From contig NZ_QDAH01000001.1 of NCBI RefSeq assembly GCF_003075415.1, forward strand, positions 248,001 to 312,000: a stretch of 64,000 nucleotides of DNA. Reading direction: 5' to 3'. Below the pieces are notes generated by a model. That model had not been told where the DNA came from, made no database searches, and saw only the letters and a program-made list of their open reading frames with translations. Shown piece by piece: positions 28,772 through 36,741 of the stretch (positions are counted from its first letter, which is position 1; the number at the start of each line of letters is the position of its first letter). Both the position numbers and the translations under genes were made by a program. Source of the stretch: Microvirga sp. KLBC 81 (GTDB lineage Bacteria > Pseudomonadota > Alphaproteobacteria > Rhizobiales > Beijerinckiaceae).

Positions 28772-28879
28772 GCAGATGACTTTAGGTAACTACCCCTAAC
28801 AAGGTCAGATGCTTTTCTAGTGGAGAACTGCTTACACCATAAGGTTTTAAGCCAATTGTTAGGCTATGATTATCATTCT

Positions 28880-28926
28880 GGGTAACGGTCCATAACGCCT
28901 CGACTCCGTTACCCTAATGATACCCT
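28880..28926. promoter_or_regulatory. Candidate integrase arm-type sites, left end
   Basis: GGGTAAC at 28880 (inverted), GTTACCCT at 28908 and GATACCCT at 28919 cluster just upstream of the integrase start. The same GTTACCCT occurs twice near the right end (45913 and 45925). Such repeats at both ends of an element fit arm-binding sites of a tyrosine integrase or excisionase. Confidence 0.4.
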
Positions 28927-28940
28927 GACAGGAGGCAATA

Positions 28941-30230
28941 TTGGCCAAGGCCCTCACAGCCCAGAGTGTAGAGCGTCTTAAACCCGACTCGGGCAAGCGG
29001 CTGGAAATTCCGGATGGCCTGCTTGTTGGCCTCTACTTCATTATCCAGCCAAGCGGCGCCCGCTCGTGGGCCGTGCGCTACCGATATGCCGGAAAGCCAT
29101 GCAAGCTCACCCTCGGCCCCTACCCTGCTCTTGATCTGGGAACGGCCCGATCCCGAGCTCGCGATGCGCTGCAAAAGGTGGCGGAGGGTCAGGATCCCGC
29201 GGCCGAGAAGCGGGAGGCGGCGCAAAAGGCCAAAGATGGTGAGCCCAAGCGGGATCTTATATCAGCGCAGCTCGATGTCTTCCTCGAGCGGCATGTTAGG
29301 GCCAAGGGGCGCGCTAGGTACGCCGGCGAGGTTGAGCGGCTCCTGAACCGGGAGGTTCGCCCGGTCTGGGGTGAGCGACGGGTCCAGGATATCACCAGAC
29401 GCGATGTAATCGAGTTGCTTGACGGTCTCATCGACCGCGGCTCCCCAACAACAGCCAACCGGACATTTGCCGCTGTCCGCAAGTTCTACAACTGGCTCAT
29501 TGAGCGGTCGGTACTCGACACCTCCCCATGTGCCCGGGTGAAACCTCCCGCGGAGGAGACGAGCCGCGACAGGATCCTAACGGATGACGAAATCCGCTGG
29601 CTGTGGAAGGCAACGGAGCGCACAGGCTATCCCTTTGGCCCCTTCGTCCGTCTCCTCCTTCTCACCGGACAGCGCCGCGACGAGGTGGCAAAGGCACGAT
29701 ATGGCGAAATCAAGCATGGGGATCTCTGGACTATCCCCCGCGAGCGAACCAAGAACGGCATTGCCCATGACGTGCCGCTGAGCGCCGCCACTCAGGAGGT
29801 TCTGGCCGGCATGCCCCGTGTCTTGAGCAAAGCCGGATACCTGTTCACCACAACTGGCGACTCCGCGATCTCTGGATACTCTGTCGCCAAGCGCCGCCTC
29901 GACAAGCGGATGCTGGAAGAGGCCCGGAAGGAGGCCGAGGAGCGCGGCTATGATCCGGAGAGCGTTCATCTGCCCGAATGGCGCCTCCATGATCTGCGCC
30001 GCACCCTGGCATCTGGTCTCGCCCGGCTTGGACATGCTCCGCACATCATTGAGGCAGTCTTGAATCACACCAGCGGGACAGTCAGCGGTGTCGCTGCTGT
30101 CTACAACCGCTACTCCTACGCCGATGAGAAACGGCAGGCGCTAGTGGCTTGGGGCCAGTTTGTTAATAATCTCGTTGGAGGAGCCAACGGCGGCAACATT
30201 CTGGCGCCTCAGGGCGGGAGGGGCGCATGA
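28941..30230 (+). CDS. int: Tyrosine recombinase/integrase of the element
   Basis: A 429-residue phage-type integrase with the N-terminal arm-binding domain (DUF4102-like, LTAQSVERLKPDSGKRLEIPD), a SAM-like core-binding domain and a catalytic domain. The catalytic residues are visible: Arg in LLLTGQRRDEV, HDLRR in LHDLRRTLASGL, and the Tyr nucleophile in YNRYSYADEKR. It starts with TTG at 28941, supported by AGGAGG five bases upstream. It lies about 170 bp inside the left att site, as in P4-type elements that use tRNA genes, and should catalyse integration at tRNA-His. Confidence 0.93.
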   Translation: MAKALTAQSVERLKPDSGKRLEIPDGLLVGLYFIIQPSGARSWAVRYRYAGKPCKLTLGPYPALDLGTARSRARDALQKVAEGQDPAAEKREAAQKAKDGEPKRDLISAQLDVFLERHVRAKGRARYAGEVERLLNREVRPVWGERRVQDITRRDVIELLDGLIDRGSPTTANRTFAAVRKFYNWLIERSVLDTSPCARVKPPAEETSRDRILTDDEIRWLWKATERTGYPFGPFVRLLLLTGQRRDEVAKARYGEIKHGDLWTIPRERTKNGIAHDVPLSAATQEVLAGMPRVLSKAGYLFTTTGDSAISGYSVAKRRLDKRMLEEARKEAEERGYDPESVHLPEWRLHDLRRTLASGLARLGHAPHIIEAVLNHTSGTVSGVAAVYNRYSYADEKRQALVAWGQFVNNLVGGANGGNILAPQGGRGA

Positions 30231-30916
30231 CCGGTGCATTCGTCCTCGACCTAGCACCAGACTGCGTGAAACAGCCGATTCGCTATGACCTCGCGATAGT
30301 TGAGGCCGCAATGCTCTGGCCAGATGACGAGGGCGCCCGCGATGCTTGGTTGAGAGCCGCAAGACTGGAGACTCTAAGACATCCCCCTGAAGGTGTTGCT
30401 GATCACGACTTTCTACGCGAACTCTTCGCTATGGCATTGGAGACCCCACGCATACTCGATTTGAATCCCGCAGCGAATGAAAGGATGCGGCACGGCACTG
30501 TGGCAGGATGGGTATTCCATGAAGCAGTCAGACGCTCTGATATCAACGGCTTGGTGCAGTTTGGAAGCGTCGCCGCCGATGTAACGGAATTTCTCGCAAA
30601 GCGCCTTCGAGGAAAGATCCGCATATCGAAGAAGACGTTTGACAACGCGATCTGGCCGAGATTTCGAAGCGTTGCTCACTTTTGGGCAGCATACGTGTCC
30701 AACACGCTGTATGCCAGCGAGCAGTCACAGGCATTCCCGTGCAGATTAGACGGGCTTGTCCCCTTCCTTGGCATATCTGAAGCCTACCGCCTGAAGGGTG
30801 AAACACTCCGCGGAAAACAAGCCGCGGACACGCTACTCCGACCATCCGAAACTGTACGCATCCCGACTAATCTCCAGTTGCCTATGTATGGCTTGAGCTT
30901 CTCAGCACCGTCATAA
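30227..30916 (+). CDS. Hypothetical protein coupled to the integrase
   Basis: A 229-residue protein whose ATG overlaps the integrase stop codon (ATGA), indicating translational coupling. No domain is recognised. The sequence is mixed helical and soluble (WVFHEAVRRSDINGLVQFGS, FRSVAHFWAAYVSNTLYASE) and has no signal peptide. Similar-sized proteins of unknown function often follow integrases in alphaproteobacterial elements. Confidence 0.65.
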   Translation: MTGAFVLDLAPDCVKQPIRYDLAIVEAAMLWPDDEGARDAWLRAARLETLRHPPEGVADHDFLRELFAMALETPRILDLNPAANERMRHGTVAGWVFHEAVRRSDINGLVQFGSVAADVTEFLAKRLRGKIRISKKTFDNAIWPRFRSVAHFWAAYVSNTLYASEQSQAFPCRLDGLVPFLGISEAYRLKGETLRGKQAADTLLRPSETVRIPTNLQLPMYGLSFSAPS

Positions 30917-31011
30917 AAACCATTCCCGTTTCACTCGGGAAAAGACTGCCGCAAACGCCGTAGGCAATGTGCTTACAGCGCAAGTGTTCTTGCGTCTTAG
31001 GAGATGTGAGG

Positions 31012-31212
31012 ATGAACCCCAACGAAGTTATGTTGACCGCCAAGCAGGTCCGCACTCGGTACGGTAATGTCAGCGATATGGCGCTCTGGCGCTGGCTCCG
31101 AGATGAGCGGCTCGCCTTTCCCCAGCCTATTATTATCAACAACCGGCGCTACTGGAAATTGAGTGATCTTGCACAATGGGAGATTGCTCGGGCTGCTGAG
31201 AGGGCTGCGTAA
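31012..31212 (+). CDS. AlpA-family / MerR-like excisionase-type regulator
   Basis: A 66-residue winged-helix protein: LTAKQVRTRYGNVSDMALWR followed by FPQPIIINNRRYWKLSDLAQWE is the AlpA/excisionase pattern. AlpA proteins activate or accompany excision in P4-like elements and drive the early operon of Gram-negative satellites. The start at 31012 follows a GAGG-type site and is favoured because the conserved sequence begins there. The next gene starts within its stop codon. Confidence 0.8.
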   Translation: MNPNEVMLTAKQVRTRYGNVSDMALWRWLRDERLAFPQPIIINNRRYWKLSDLAQWEIARAAERAA

Positions 31213-31433
31213 TGAGCTGCTTTAATCTCTCCCCTGCCCTGCTGGCAGGACCGCCCAAAAGAGAAACCGCCGCTCCGGGGGTAGGAGCCCGGAACAGCGG
31301 AAATAGCCTCAAGAAGCTCGGTAAAACTTCCAACATTAAATCTAGGGCGAAAGGCCCGCGATTGGCAAGCCTTCGCCTGAGGGGACTCTTCAGCGACGAA
31401 GGCCACTTCTACGGTTGGGAGGTGGCGCGTTGA
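31212..31433 (+). CDS. Small basic hypothetical protein
   Basis: A 73-codon frame overlapping the AlpA stop by one base (TAATG). The product is basic and low in secondary structure (GARNSGNSLKKLGKTSNIKS), ending LFSDEGHFYGWEVAR. No family is recognised. Tight overlaps with genes on both sides support translation. Confidence 0.5.
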   Translation: MSCFNLSPALLAGPPKRETAAPGVGARNSGNSLKKLGKTSNIKSRAKGPRLASLRLRGLFSDEGHFYGWEVAR

Positions 31434-31669
31434 GTAACGTCATCCAACTCCCGAACGCCCGCGCCCCCAAACTCGAAGACGCCAAGCCCGTAGGTGGCAT
31501 TGAGCGGACAATTTACGTCTTCCCGGGCATGCGCGGCTGGGATGTCCACGTAAGCAGCGACGGCGGCGGCGCTGTCCTGGGTATGGGCCTTTCCAAGAGC
31601 GAGGCCATCAGGATCGCCGTCGAGTGGGTCCTCAAATGGAACTGCGAACTGTTTCTGCAGAACGATTGA
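31430..31669 (+). CDS. Small hypothetical protein
   Basis: A TTG at 31430 overlaps the previous stop (TTGA) and follows GGGAGGTGG, opening a 79-codon frame (SNVIQLPNARAPKLEDAKPV, then IYVFPGMRGWDVHVSSDGGG). An alternative TTG lies five codons upstream. The family is not recognised; the compact beta-rich sequence is typical of small proteins placed before replication genes in mobile elements. Confidence 0.55.
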   Translation: MSNVIQLPNARAPKLEDAKPVGGIERTIYVFPGMRGWDVHVSSDGGGAVLGMGLSKSEAIRIAVEWVLKWNCELFLQND

Positions 31670-31677
31670 GGCGGGGC

Positions 31678-31899
31678 ATGAGCAACATCACCCACTTGCC
31701 AGCCGGTCTGCAGATCACTGTCGCATACTATGATGGCGCCTGGCGGGTCAGAGCCTACCGGAACGGACGCAGAGGACCGGCAGTAGCCTTCTCCACCAGA
31801 GAAGATGCCGAGAGTTACGCCGTAAGCCTTGCGCGCATCATCCGCCACAACGATGCGATACACGCGCGCAATGAGCGCCTCAACGGGGGTGCGCAATGA
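31678..31899 (+). CDS. Small hypothetical protein, paralogous in style to its upstream neighbour
   Basis: A 73-residue protein from the ATG at 31678, with GAGGCGGGG upstream. The sequence ITHLPAGLQITVAYYDGAWR and AFSTREDAESYAVSLARII resembles the preceding gene's plan (a beta hairpin with a GW/W residue, then a helix), suggesting a duplicated pair. Its stop overlaps the start of the primase-helicase gene (ATGA). Confidence 0.6.
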   Translation: MSNITHLPAGLQITVAYYDGAWRVRAYRNGRRGPAVAFSTREDAESYAVSLARIIRHNDAIHARNERLNGGAQ

Positions 31900-33968
31900 A
31901 CGCTCACGCCCCCATACAGGCCGACGAGGCCACAGTCCGCGCATTTCTCACAACCCTGCATGCACATGCCGCAAGCGCATTCGAGGGTGCCAGCGATCCC
32001 GGCTACCTGCAGCTTGTCGTCGTTCATCCTGCCGTTGAAGGGGCAACCCCTACCCGGTTCGCCATTGGCGATATTGACGGCATGGTTAGGGCCTGCCTCG
32101 ACTATGCTGCATCCGGCCACAACGTCTACGTCGAAGCCCGCACCGTTCCGAAGGCCACAAAGGGCAGAGGCTTAACAGCCGACACGCGCGGCGTCTTCGC
32201 CTTCGTGATCGACTCCGACAATGACAAGGACCAAGCCGGCCACGTCAACGCGCAACCATCCCTCATTGTCGAAACATCGCCGGGCAACCGGCACCTGTGG
32301 TTCTTTCTCGACCAAGCTCTCACAGCGGAGATGGCCAAGCCCATTGGTGACGCGATCAGAGCCGCAGCGGGTGCGGACCATGACACCGGAACGTTGACGC
32401 AACCTTACCGTGTCGCTGGAACGCCGAACTTTCCAAATGCCAAGAAACGCAAGCGCGGGCGCGTCATGACGCCCACAATGCTCCTGCAGCAGGACGGCAC
32501 CATATGGACTCCTGAAGCCCTCCTCGGTGCGTTCCCGGTGCGGCCGAAGCAACAGCGCGCAACGCCCGCCTCGCGGCCTCATGATGGCAAAGGATTGCTG
32601 ACAGTCGAGCCCCTCGTTGCAGAACGCGGAGAAAACCGTTCCGGACAGTTCCAGAGCGCCGTTAACGCGGCAGTCCGGGTCGGCATGACACCGGACGAGT
32701 TGGAAGCCCTAATGCGCCGACACCCGAACGGCTGCGCGTCCAAGTATCTTGAAGGCCGAGACCGTCTCAGGGTTGAGATTGAACGATCATGGGGAAAGGC
32801 GCCGGATGGGCAGGTCACGCAAGAGGCCGAGCCCCCCGCCCCTATTGTGGCCGCACCATTCCAATGGTGTGACCCGCAACGCATCCCAATGCGCCAGTGG
32901 ATCTATGGCCGGCACTACATCCGCAAGTTCGTCTCCACGACGGTATCACCAGGCGGCGTCGGCAAGTCATCGCTCGGAGTGGTAGAGGCTCTCGCCATCG
33001 CCACAGGCCGCCCTCTCCTCGGAGTCCAGCCCGACGAGCAAACCAACGTTTGGGTCTGGAACGGTGAGGATCCGCTCGAGGAAATGCAGCGGCGCATTGT
33101 GGCGGCTGCCATCCACTTCGGCATCGGTCCCCAGGACCTGCAGGGGCGCCTGTTCGTCAATTCCGGCCGGGACACCGATATCGCCATTGCCGAACAGACC
33201 AAGAGCGGGACGGTGATCTGTGGACCGGTGGTCGAGCAGGTCATCGAGACAATCAGGGCGAACAAGATCGGCCTCGTGATCATCGACCCATTTGTCTCGT
33301 CCCACAGGGTTACGGAGAACGACAACAACGCAATCGACCGGGTGGCAAAGACCTGGGCCAAAATTGCTGACGTGACCGGCTGCGCCATCGAGCTCGTGCA
33401 CCACGCTAGGAAGACCGGCGGCAATGAGGTGAGCGTAGAGGATGGCCGCGGCGCCGTGGCTCTCCTCGCTGCAGCTCGTGCAGCCCGGGTGCTCAATCCC
33501 ATGTCGGAGGACGAGGCCGCAAAGGCAGGGGTCGAGAACCGTCGACTGCACTTCAGGGTCGACAATGGCAAGGCCAACCTCTCGCCAGTCGACCAAGCCC
33601 ATTGGTTCAAGCTGGCGTCTGTCCCTCTCGGCAATGGCCCGCTCGGGTCTGAAGGGGACAACATCGGCGTTGTCACATCCTGGGCCTGGCCTGATCCTTT
33701 CGCTGATATGACGGTTGGGGACCTTCGGAAGGTGCAGCAAGCCGTTTCACAAGGACGCTGGCGCGAGAGCATTCTGGCAAGGGATTGGGTCGGCAAGGCC
33801 GTAGCTGAAGTCCTTGACCTCGATCCGCAGAACAAGGCGCACCGATCCAAGATCAGCAATCTGGTCAAGACCTGGATCAAGAATGGTGCCCTCAGACTCG
33901 TCGATGAAAAGGACGAGCGACGTGAGATTCGGACATATGTCGTGGTCGGAGAATGGGCCAATGACTAG
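31896..33968 (+). CDS. Primase-helicase replication protein of the element
   Basis: A 690-residue fusion. The N-terminal part (about 1-220) looks like an archaeo-eukaryotic-type primase: VFAFVIDSDNDKD supplies the acidic pair, ETSPGNRHLWFFLDQ the His motif, and YRVAGTPNFPNAKKR is typical of RepB-like primases. The second half is a RecA/RepA-like AAA ATPase with Walker A SPGGVGKSS near residue 350, WNGEDPLEEMQRRI, and Walker B GLVIIDPFVSSHR followed by LVHHARKTGG. The C-terminus resembles a winged helix. It should replicate the excised element. The tract of GTGCGGC repeats directly downstream is its likely origin. Confidence 0.85.
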   Translation: MNAHAPIQADEATVRAFLTTLHAHAASAFEGASDPGYLQLVVVHPAVEGATPTRFAIGDIDGMVRACLDYAASGHNVYVEARTVPKATKGRGLTADTRGVFAFVIDSDNDKDQAGHVNAQPSLIVETSPGNRHLWFFLDQALTAEMAKPIGDAIRAAAGADHDTGTLTQPYRVAGTPNFPNAKKRKRGRVMTPTMLLQQDGTIWTPEALLGAFPVRPKQQRATPASRPHDGKGLLTVEPLVAERGENRSGQFQSAVNAAVRVGMTPDELEALMRRHPNGCASKYLEGRDRLRVEIERSWGKAPDGQVTQEAEPPAPIVAAPFQWCDPQRIPMRQWIYGRHYIRKFVSTTVSPGGVGKSSLGVVEALAIATGRPLLGVQPDEQTNVWVWNGEDPLEEMQRRIVAAAIHFGIGPQDLQGRLFVNSGRDTDIAIAEQTKSGTVICGPVVEQVIETIRANKIGLVIIDPFVSSHRVTENDNNAIDRVAKTWAKIADVTGCAIELVHHARKTGGNEVSVEDGRGAVALLAAARAARVLNPMSEDEAAKAGVENRRLHFRVDNGKANLSPVDQAHWFKLASVPLGNGPLGSEGDNIGVVTSWAWPDPFADMTVGDLRKVQQAVSQGRWRESILARDWVGKAVAEVLDLDPQNKAHRSKISNLVKTWIKNGALRLVDEKDERREIRTYVVVGEWAND

Positions 33969-33991
33969 GGTGCCGAACTTCGCAAAACTAA

Positions 33992-34099
33992 GTGCGGCAC
34001 GAGTGCGGCAGTGCGGCGTTCCGGCTGCCGCGCCGCACTTCCCTATTAAGGAAGTGCGAGTGCGGCGCAGCGCGGCAGAAGGCGGAAATCAGGTGCGGC
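33992..34099. repeat. Iteron-like GTGCGGC repeats with hairpin; candidate replication origin
   Basis: GTGCGGC occurs at 33992, 34003, 34011, 34060 and 34093, plus an inverted copy at 34032. In the middle, CGCACTTCC at 34034 and GGAAGTGCG at 34050 make a 9-bp hairpin with a 7-base A/T-rich loop (CTATTAA). It directly follows the primase-helicase gene, where satellite and plasmid origins commonly lie. A short frame begins at 33961 across it, but its sequence is just the translated repeats. Confidence 0.5.
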
Positions 34100-34114
34100 A
34101 CCAGGAGGGGCGGC

Positions 34115-34477
34115 ATGCGTGATACAGCCACCCTCTTCCGCAACCTGGCTGACGCCCTCGAGGCCGGAGAACGCAACTTCCTCCACGATCTCAGTGAGGC
34201 CCTGCAGACGCTGGCCAAGAAAACCGGTGATGCAGCCTGTGCCCGCGCTGCCCGCGCTATGAATCAGCAATCGCCGGGCAGGCCTGCGATGAACGACACC
34301 AAAGCCATTGAGGAGGCGCTGGATCTCTTTGAGCAAGGAGAGGCACGGTCCCTCTCTCAGGCCCTCTACCGTGTGGCCCGCCGGCTGAATCCATACGGCG
34401 ACCGCAAATCCTGGCGAAGCATCGCTGAAAGACTTCGAAGAAAGTACGCCAAAACTAAGAAAGTATCCACGAAATAG
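34115..34477 (+). CDS. Hypothetical protein
   Basis: A 120-residue helical, basic protein. The ATG at 34115 follows CAGGAGGGG, a strong ribosome-binding site. It reads LFRNLADALEAGERNFLHDL then LDLFEQGEARSLSQALYRVA and ends with a very basic tail. The family is not recognised. It follows the candidate origin and may be a regulator or nucleic-acid-binding protein. Confidence 0.6.
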   Translation: MRDTATLFRNLADALEAGERNFLHDLSEALQTLAKKTGDAACARAARAMNQQSPGRPAMNDTKAIEEALDLFEQGEARSLSQALYRVARRLNPYGDRKSWRSIAERLRRKYAKTKKVSTK

Positions 34478-34542
34478 TTTTAGTGGATTAGGCAAAGCCG
34501 TAGCTTCATGAAGAAGGTTAAGCCAAGACCCAGGAGACGGCA

Positions 34543-35181
34543 ATGGCTATTCTGAAGCTAAAGACAACCGAGCCGGTAATCGCGGAAACTTTCCTGGTAC
34601 AATCTCTGGAGGAATTGTCGCCCACTTATGCTGCACTTGTGAAGAAGCAGCGTGAGATCCACAACGAGATCAACCAGATCAGAGCCGAGACCGAGGCGGT
34701 AAAGAACGAGATCTTGGAACACAAGGCCAATCCGACCGTGACACCACAGCAGCAGCGGGTTGCCGAAATCCTCGGGGATGAGATTGCTCCCAAGGCGGGA
34801 GCCGAACTTCCCACCCGTCTTCAGGCCCTCACCAAGCGCCGCAGCGACCTTGACGCCGCGCAGGTCGAACTTACCCGCCGCATCTCGGAGGAACGTGGCC
34901 GCGCCTCTCGTCTGGTCTGCGACCAAGTGAGGGATCACCACAAGCAACTCGTGAAGAACATCTGCGAAAAGCTCTTGGTTCTCCACGAGGCGCACATCGC
35001 CTATGCGCAGTTCACGAACGCACTGAGCGCAGAGGATGTCGCATGGACGGCGCTGCATCCGATGTTCCCGTCCCTTCTCGGCAATCCCCACGACAACCAG
35101 AGCCGCGCTGCGCTCTACCTCCGCGAGGCGGCACAGAACGGCTTTATCTCCCGCGACGACATCCCGAAGGAACTCCGCTGA
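34543..35181 (+). CDS. Coiled-coil hypothetical phage-type protein
   Basis: A 212-residue protein. Residues about 15-140 are strongly coiled-coil (KKQREIHNEINQIRAETEAV, LTKRRSDLDAAQVELTRRIS). The C-terminal part LHPMFPSLLGNPHDNQSRAA is more globular. Similar proteins occur next to terminase genes in alphaproteobacterial prophages, without known function. The next gene overlaps its stop by one base. Confidence 0.65.
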   Translation: MAILKLKTTEPVIAETFLVQSLEELSPTYAALVKKQREIHNEINQIRAETEAVKNEILEHKANPTVTPQQQRVAEILGDEIAPKAGAELPTRLQALTKRRSDLDAAQVELTRRISEERGRASRLVCDQVRDHHKQLVKNICEKLLVLHEAHIAYAQFTNALSAEDVAWTALHPMFPSLLGNPHDNQSRAALYLREAAQNGFISRDDIPKELR

Positions 35182-35432
35182 TGATAGAGACCCGCATCCG
35201 CGAGAAGCGCCCGCGCCTCAACATTGCCGAGCCAGTGGGATGCGATCACACCATCACGTTCGAGGGGCGGCAAGTCTACTGTCCGCACCGGGACCCGGTG
35301 AAGATCGCGCTTTGGATCAAGCAGCGGCGCAACGATCCGAGCCTATGGGTGATGGACATCAAGCAACGCATGGCGGCCGAAATTGATGAGCGCGAGAGGA
35401 ACCTCGCCCGTGCAATGGCTAGGGGTCTCTGA
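35181..35432 (+). CDS. Small phage-type hypothetical protein
   Basis: An 83-residue protein that starts in the previous gene's stop codon (TGATG). It carries CDHTITFEGRQVYCPHRDPV, in which two Cys and two His could bind a metal, and a helical C-terminus. The family is not recognised. The bS21 gene starts two bases after its stop. Confidence 0.6.
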   Translation: MIETRIREKRPRLNIAEPVGCDHTITFEGRQVYCPHRDPVKIALWIKQRRNDPSLWVMDIKQRMAAEIDERERNLARAMARGL

Positions 35433-35434
35433 CC

Positions 35435-36340
35435 ATGCTTGTCCAAGTCTATGACAACGATGTGGACCGCGCTCTGCGTGCCCTTGAGAAGGGGATACGC
35501 AAGGCCGGTCTGCGTCGGGATATGCGCCGCCACGCAGAATACGAGAAGCCCTCCGAGCGCCGGAAGCGGAGAAAGGCCCTGGAGCGTGCGGATCGTCGCG
35601 CCCGCCTCAAAGCCATCAGGGAGGGCCTCATCACAAAGCCCGTCAGGAAGGCCAAGGGCGGGCAGCAACAGCAGAGGGTCGCCGTTCTCACCCATCGCAC
35701 CAACGCCCGCCATCGGTCACGATACAGCCCGCACGGGGGCAGTCATGACCAGAGTGGGGGGAGGTCGGAACTCTGGGGCAATGGGGGCCTGGACCGGCCT
35801 GGGGCCTCTCTTTTGAGAAACGTGAGGTTTTTTGATGAAACGAGGACCAAAGGGCCGGGAAGAGCTGACGGTTGTCAGGAACATCCTCGATGCTCGCCCA
35901 CAACCGCCAGAAGATCTCACAGAGGCGCAAGCGGAGACGTGGCGGGCCATCGTGAACCGGCTGCCGCACGATTGGTTCGGACGCGAGACGCTGCCGATCC
36001 TCGCGGCGCACTGCCGTCACGTCAGCACGCACAAACTGCTGTCGGACGCTATCGACCAGTTCGAACCGGATTGGCTGAAGGTGGAAGGCGGACTCGAACG
36101 GCTGATGAAGCTCACGGCCATGCGCGACCGGGAGACACGCGGCATGGTCGCGACAGCACGGGCGCTCAGGCTCACCAAGTCCGCCCAGATCCGACCGGAG
36201 ACGGCAGGCAGAGCCGCACGAGACGCAGGCGCCGGGGATCGACCCTGGGACTGGCAGGCAGGGGGCGGGTCCAAACTTTAGTGGCTCTACCCTTCGGGAA
36301 CCGGCCTTGGGCTCATGCAGAGATTTTACCCCTCCTTTGA
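35435..36340 (+). CDS. Ribosomal protein bS21 homologue, with reading frame running on through the terminase gene
   Basis: The first 76 or so residues are a clear bS21: MLVQVYDNDVDRALRALEKG, then RRDMRRHAEYEKPSERRKRR and a basic tail. bS21 is a small 30S subunit protein that helps base-pairing of mRNA with the 16S 3' end, and is one of the ribosomal proteins known to be carried by phages. No stop codon occurs after the normal end near 35670; the frame continues to 36340, overlapping the P27-like gene in another frame. The tail (GGRSELWGNGG, Arg/Gly/His-rich) looks like antifunctional overprint, so the original stop was probably lost. The ancestral product would be about 80-85 residues. Confidence 0.75.
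   Translation: MLVQVYDNDVDRALRALEKGIRKAGLRRDMRRHAEYEKPSERRKRRKALERADRRARLKAIREGLITKPVRKAKGGQQQQRVAVLTHRTNARHRSRYSPHGGSHDQSGGRSELWGNGGLDRPGASLLRNVRFFDETRTKGPGRADGCQEHPRCSPTTARRSHRGASGDVAGHREPAAARLVRTRDAADPRGALPSRQHAQTAVGRYRPVRTGLAEGGRRTRTADEAHGHARPGDTRHGRDSTGAQAHQVRPDPTGDGRQSRTRRRRRGSTLGLAGRGRVQTLVALPFGNRPWAHAEILPLL
35835..36281 (+). CDS. Phage terminase small subunit, P27-like
   Basis: A 148-residue protein starting at ATG 35835 (a TTG lies one codon upstream). The sequence MKRGPKGREELTVV, LTEAQAETWRAIVNRLPHDW, and RETLPILAAHCRHVSTHKLL matches the P27-type small terminase family of alphaproteobacterial phages, which recognise packaging sites. In satellites such a protein redirects packaging to the satellite genome. 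It lies wholly inside the run-on bS21 frame but in a different phase, and its coherent family sequence shows it is the real gene here. No large terminase follows. Confidence 0.75.
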   Translation: MKRGPKGREELTVVRNILDARPQPPEDLTEAQAETWRAIVNRLPHDWFGRETLPILAAHCRHVSTHKLLSDAIDQFEPDWLKVEGGLERLMKLTAMRDRETRGMVATARALRLTKSAQIRPETAGRAARDAGAGDRPWDWQAGGGSKL

Positions 36341-36361
36341 TTTCACGTGAGGAGTTTTGAA

Positions 36362-36661
36362 ATGCCGAGAGGTGGAACACGACCAGGCGCCGGACGCCCC
36401 AAAGGAAGCAGTAAAGGTGTCCCGAAAAAGCAGGGACGCGAGCAGATTGCCCTCGCAAGGGCCAAAGGTCTCACGCCGCTCGAGTACATGCTCTCGGTAA
36501 TGAACAACGAAGCTGAGGATCCAGCTCGCCGGGATCGCATGGCACAGGCTGCCGCTCCCTACGTCCACGCCAAGCTGGCACCCAAAGCAGCCGATACCGA
36601 CGACAAGCGGATTGGCGAGCAAAAGACCGCTGAAGCGGAATGGAACGATCTTCTCAACTGA
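36362..36661 (+). CDS. Second terminase-small-subunit-like phage protein
   Basis: A 99-residue protein, PRGGTRPGAGRPKGSSKGV then LTPLEYMLSVMNNEAEDPARRDRMA and AAAPYVHAKLAPK. This pattern, a basic GAGRPKG arm followed by a helical domain, is widespread in phage proteins placed just before the large terminase. The ATG at 36362 is chosen because the family sequence starts there. The expected large terminase is missing; an RTX gene faces it from the other strand. Confidence 0.72.
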   Translation: MPRGGTRPGAGRPKGSSKGVPKKQGREQIALARAKGLTPLEYMLSVMNNEAEDPARRDRMAQAAAPYVHAKLAPKAADTDDKRIGEQKTAEAEWNDLLN

Positions 36662-36692
36662 TCCGCACGATACGGGCGCTTTTGGTGCGCTT

Positions 36693-36730
36693 GTGAGGGC
36701 GGGGCCGACCGCGGATGTACCGGCGGCCCC
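36693..36730. terminator. Convergent terminator-like hairpin (copy 1)
   Basis: GGGGCCG and CGGCCCC-type arms surround CGCGGATGTAC between two convergent genes. Nearly the same 37-bp sequence (GAGGGCGGGGCCG, CGGATGTAC, GGCGGC) recurs at 40190-40226. There is no long T run on either strand here. Confidence 0.5.
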
Positions 36731-36741
36731 ACTGGAATAGA

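Noticed and set aside
33961-34122. A 53-codon gene starting at 33961
   Set aside because: Its sequence is made mainly of the translated GTGCGGC repeats; an origin-like role fits better.
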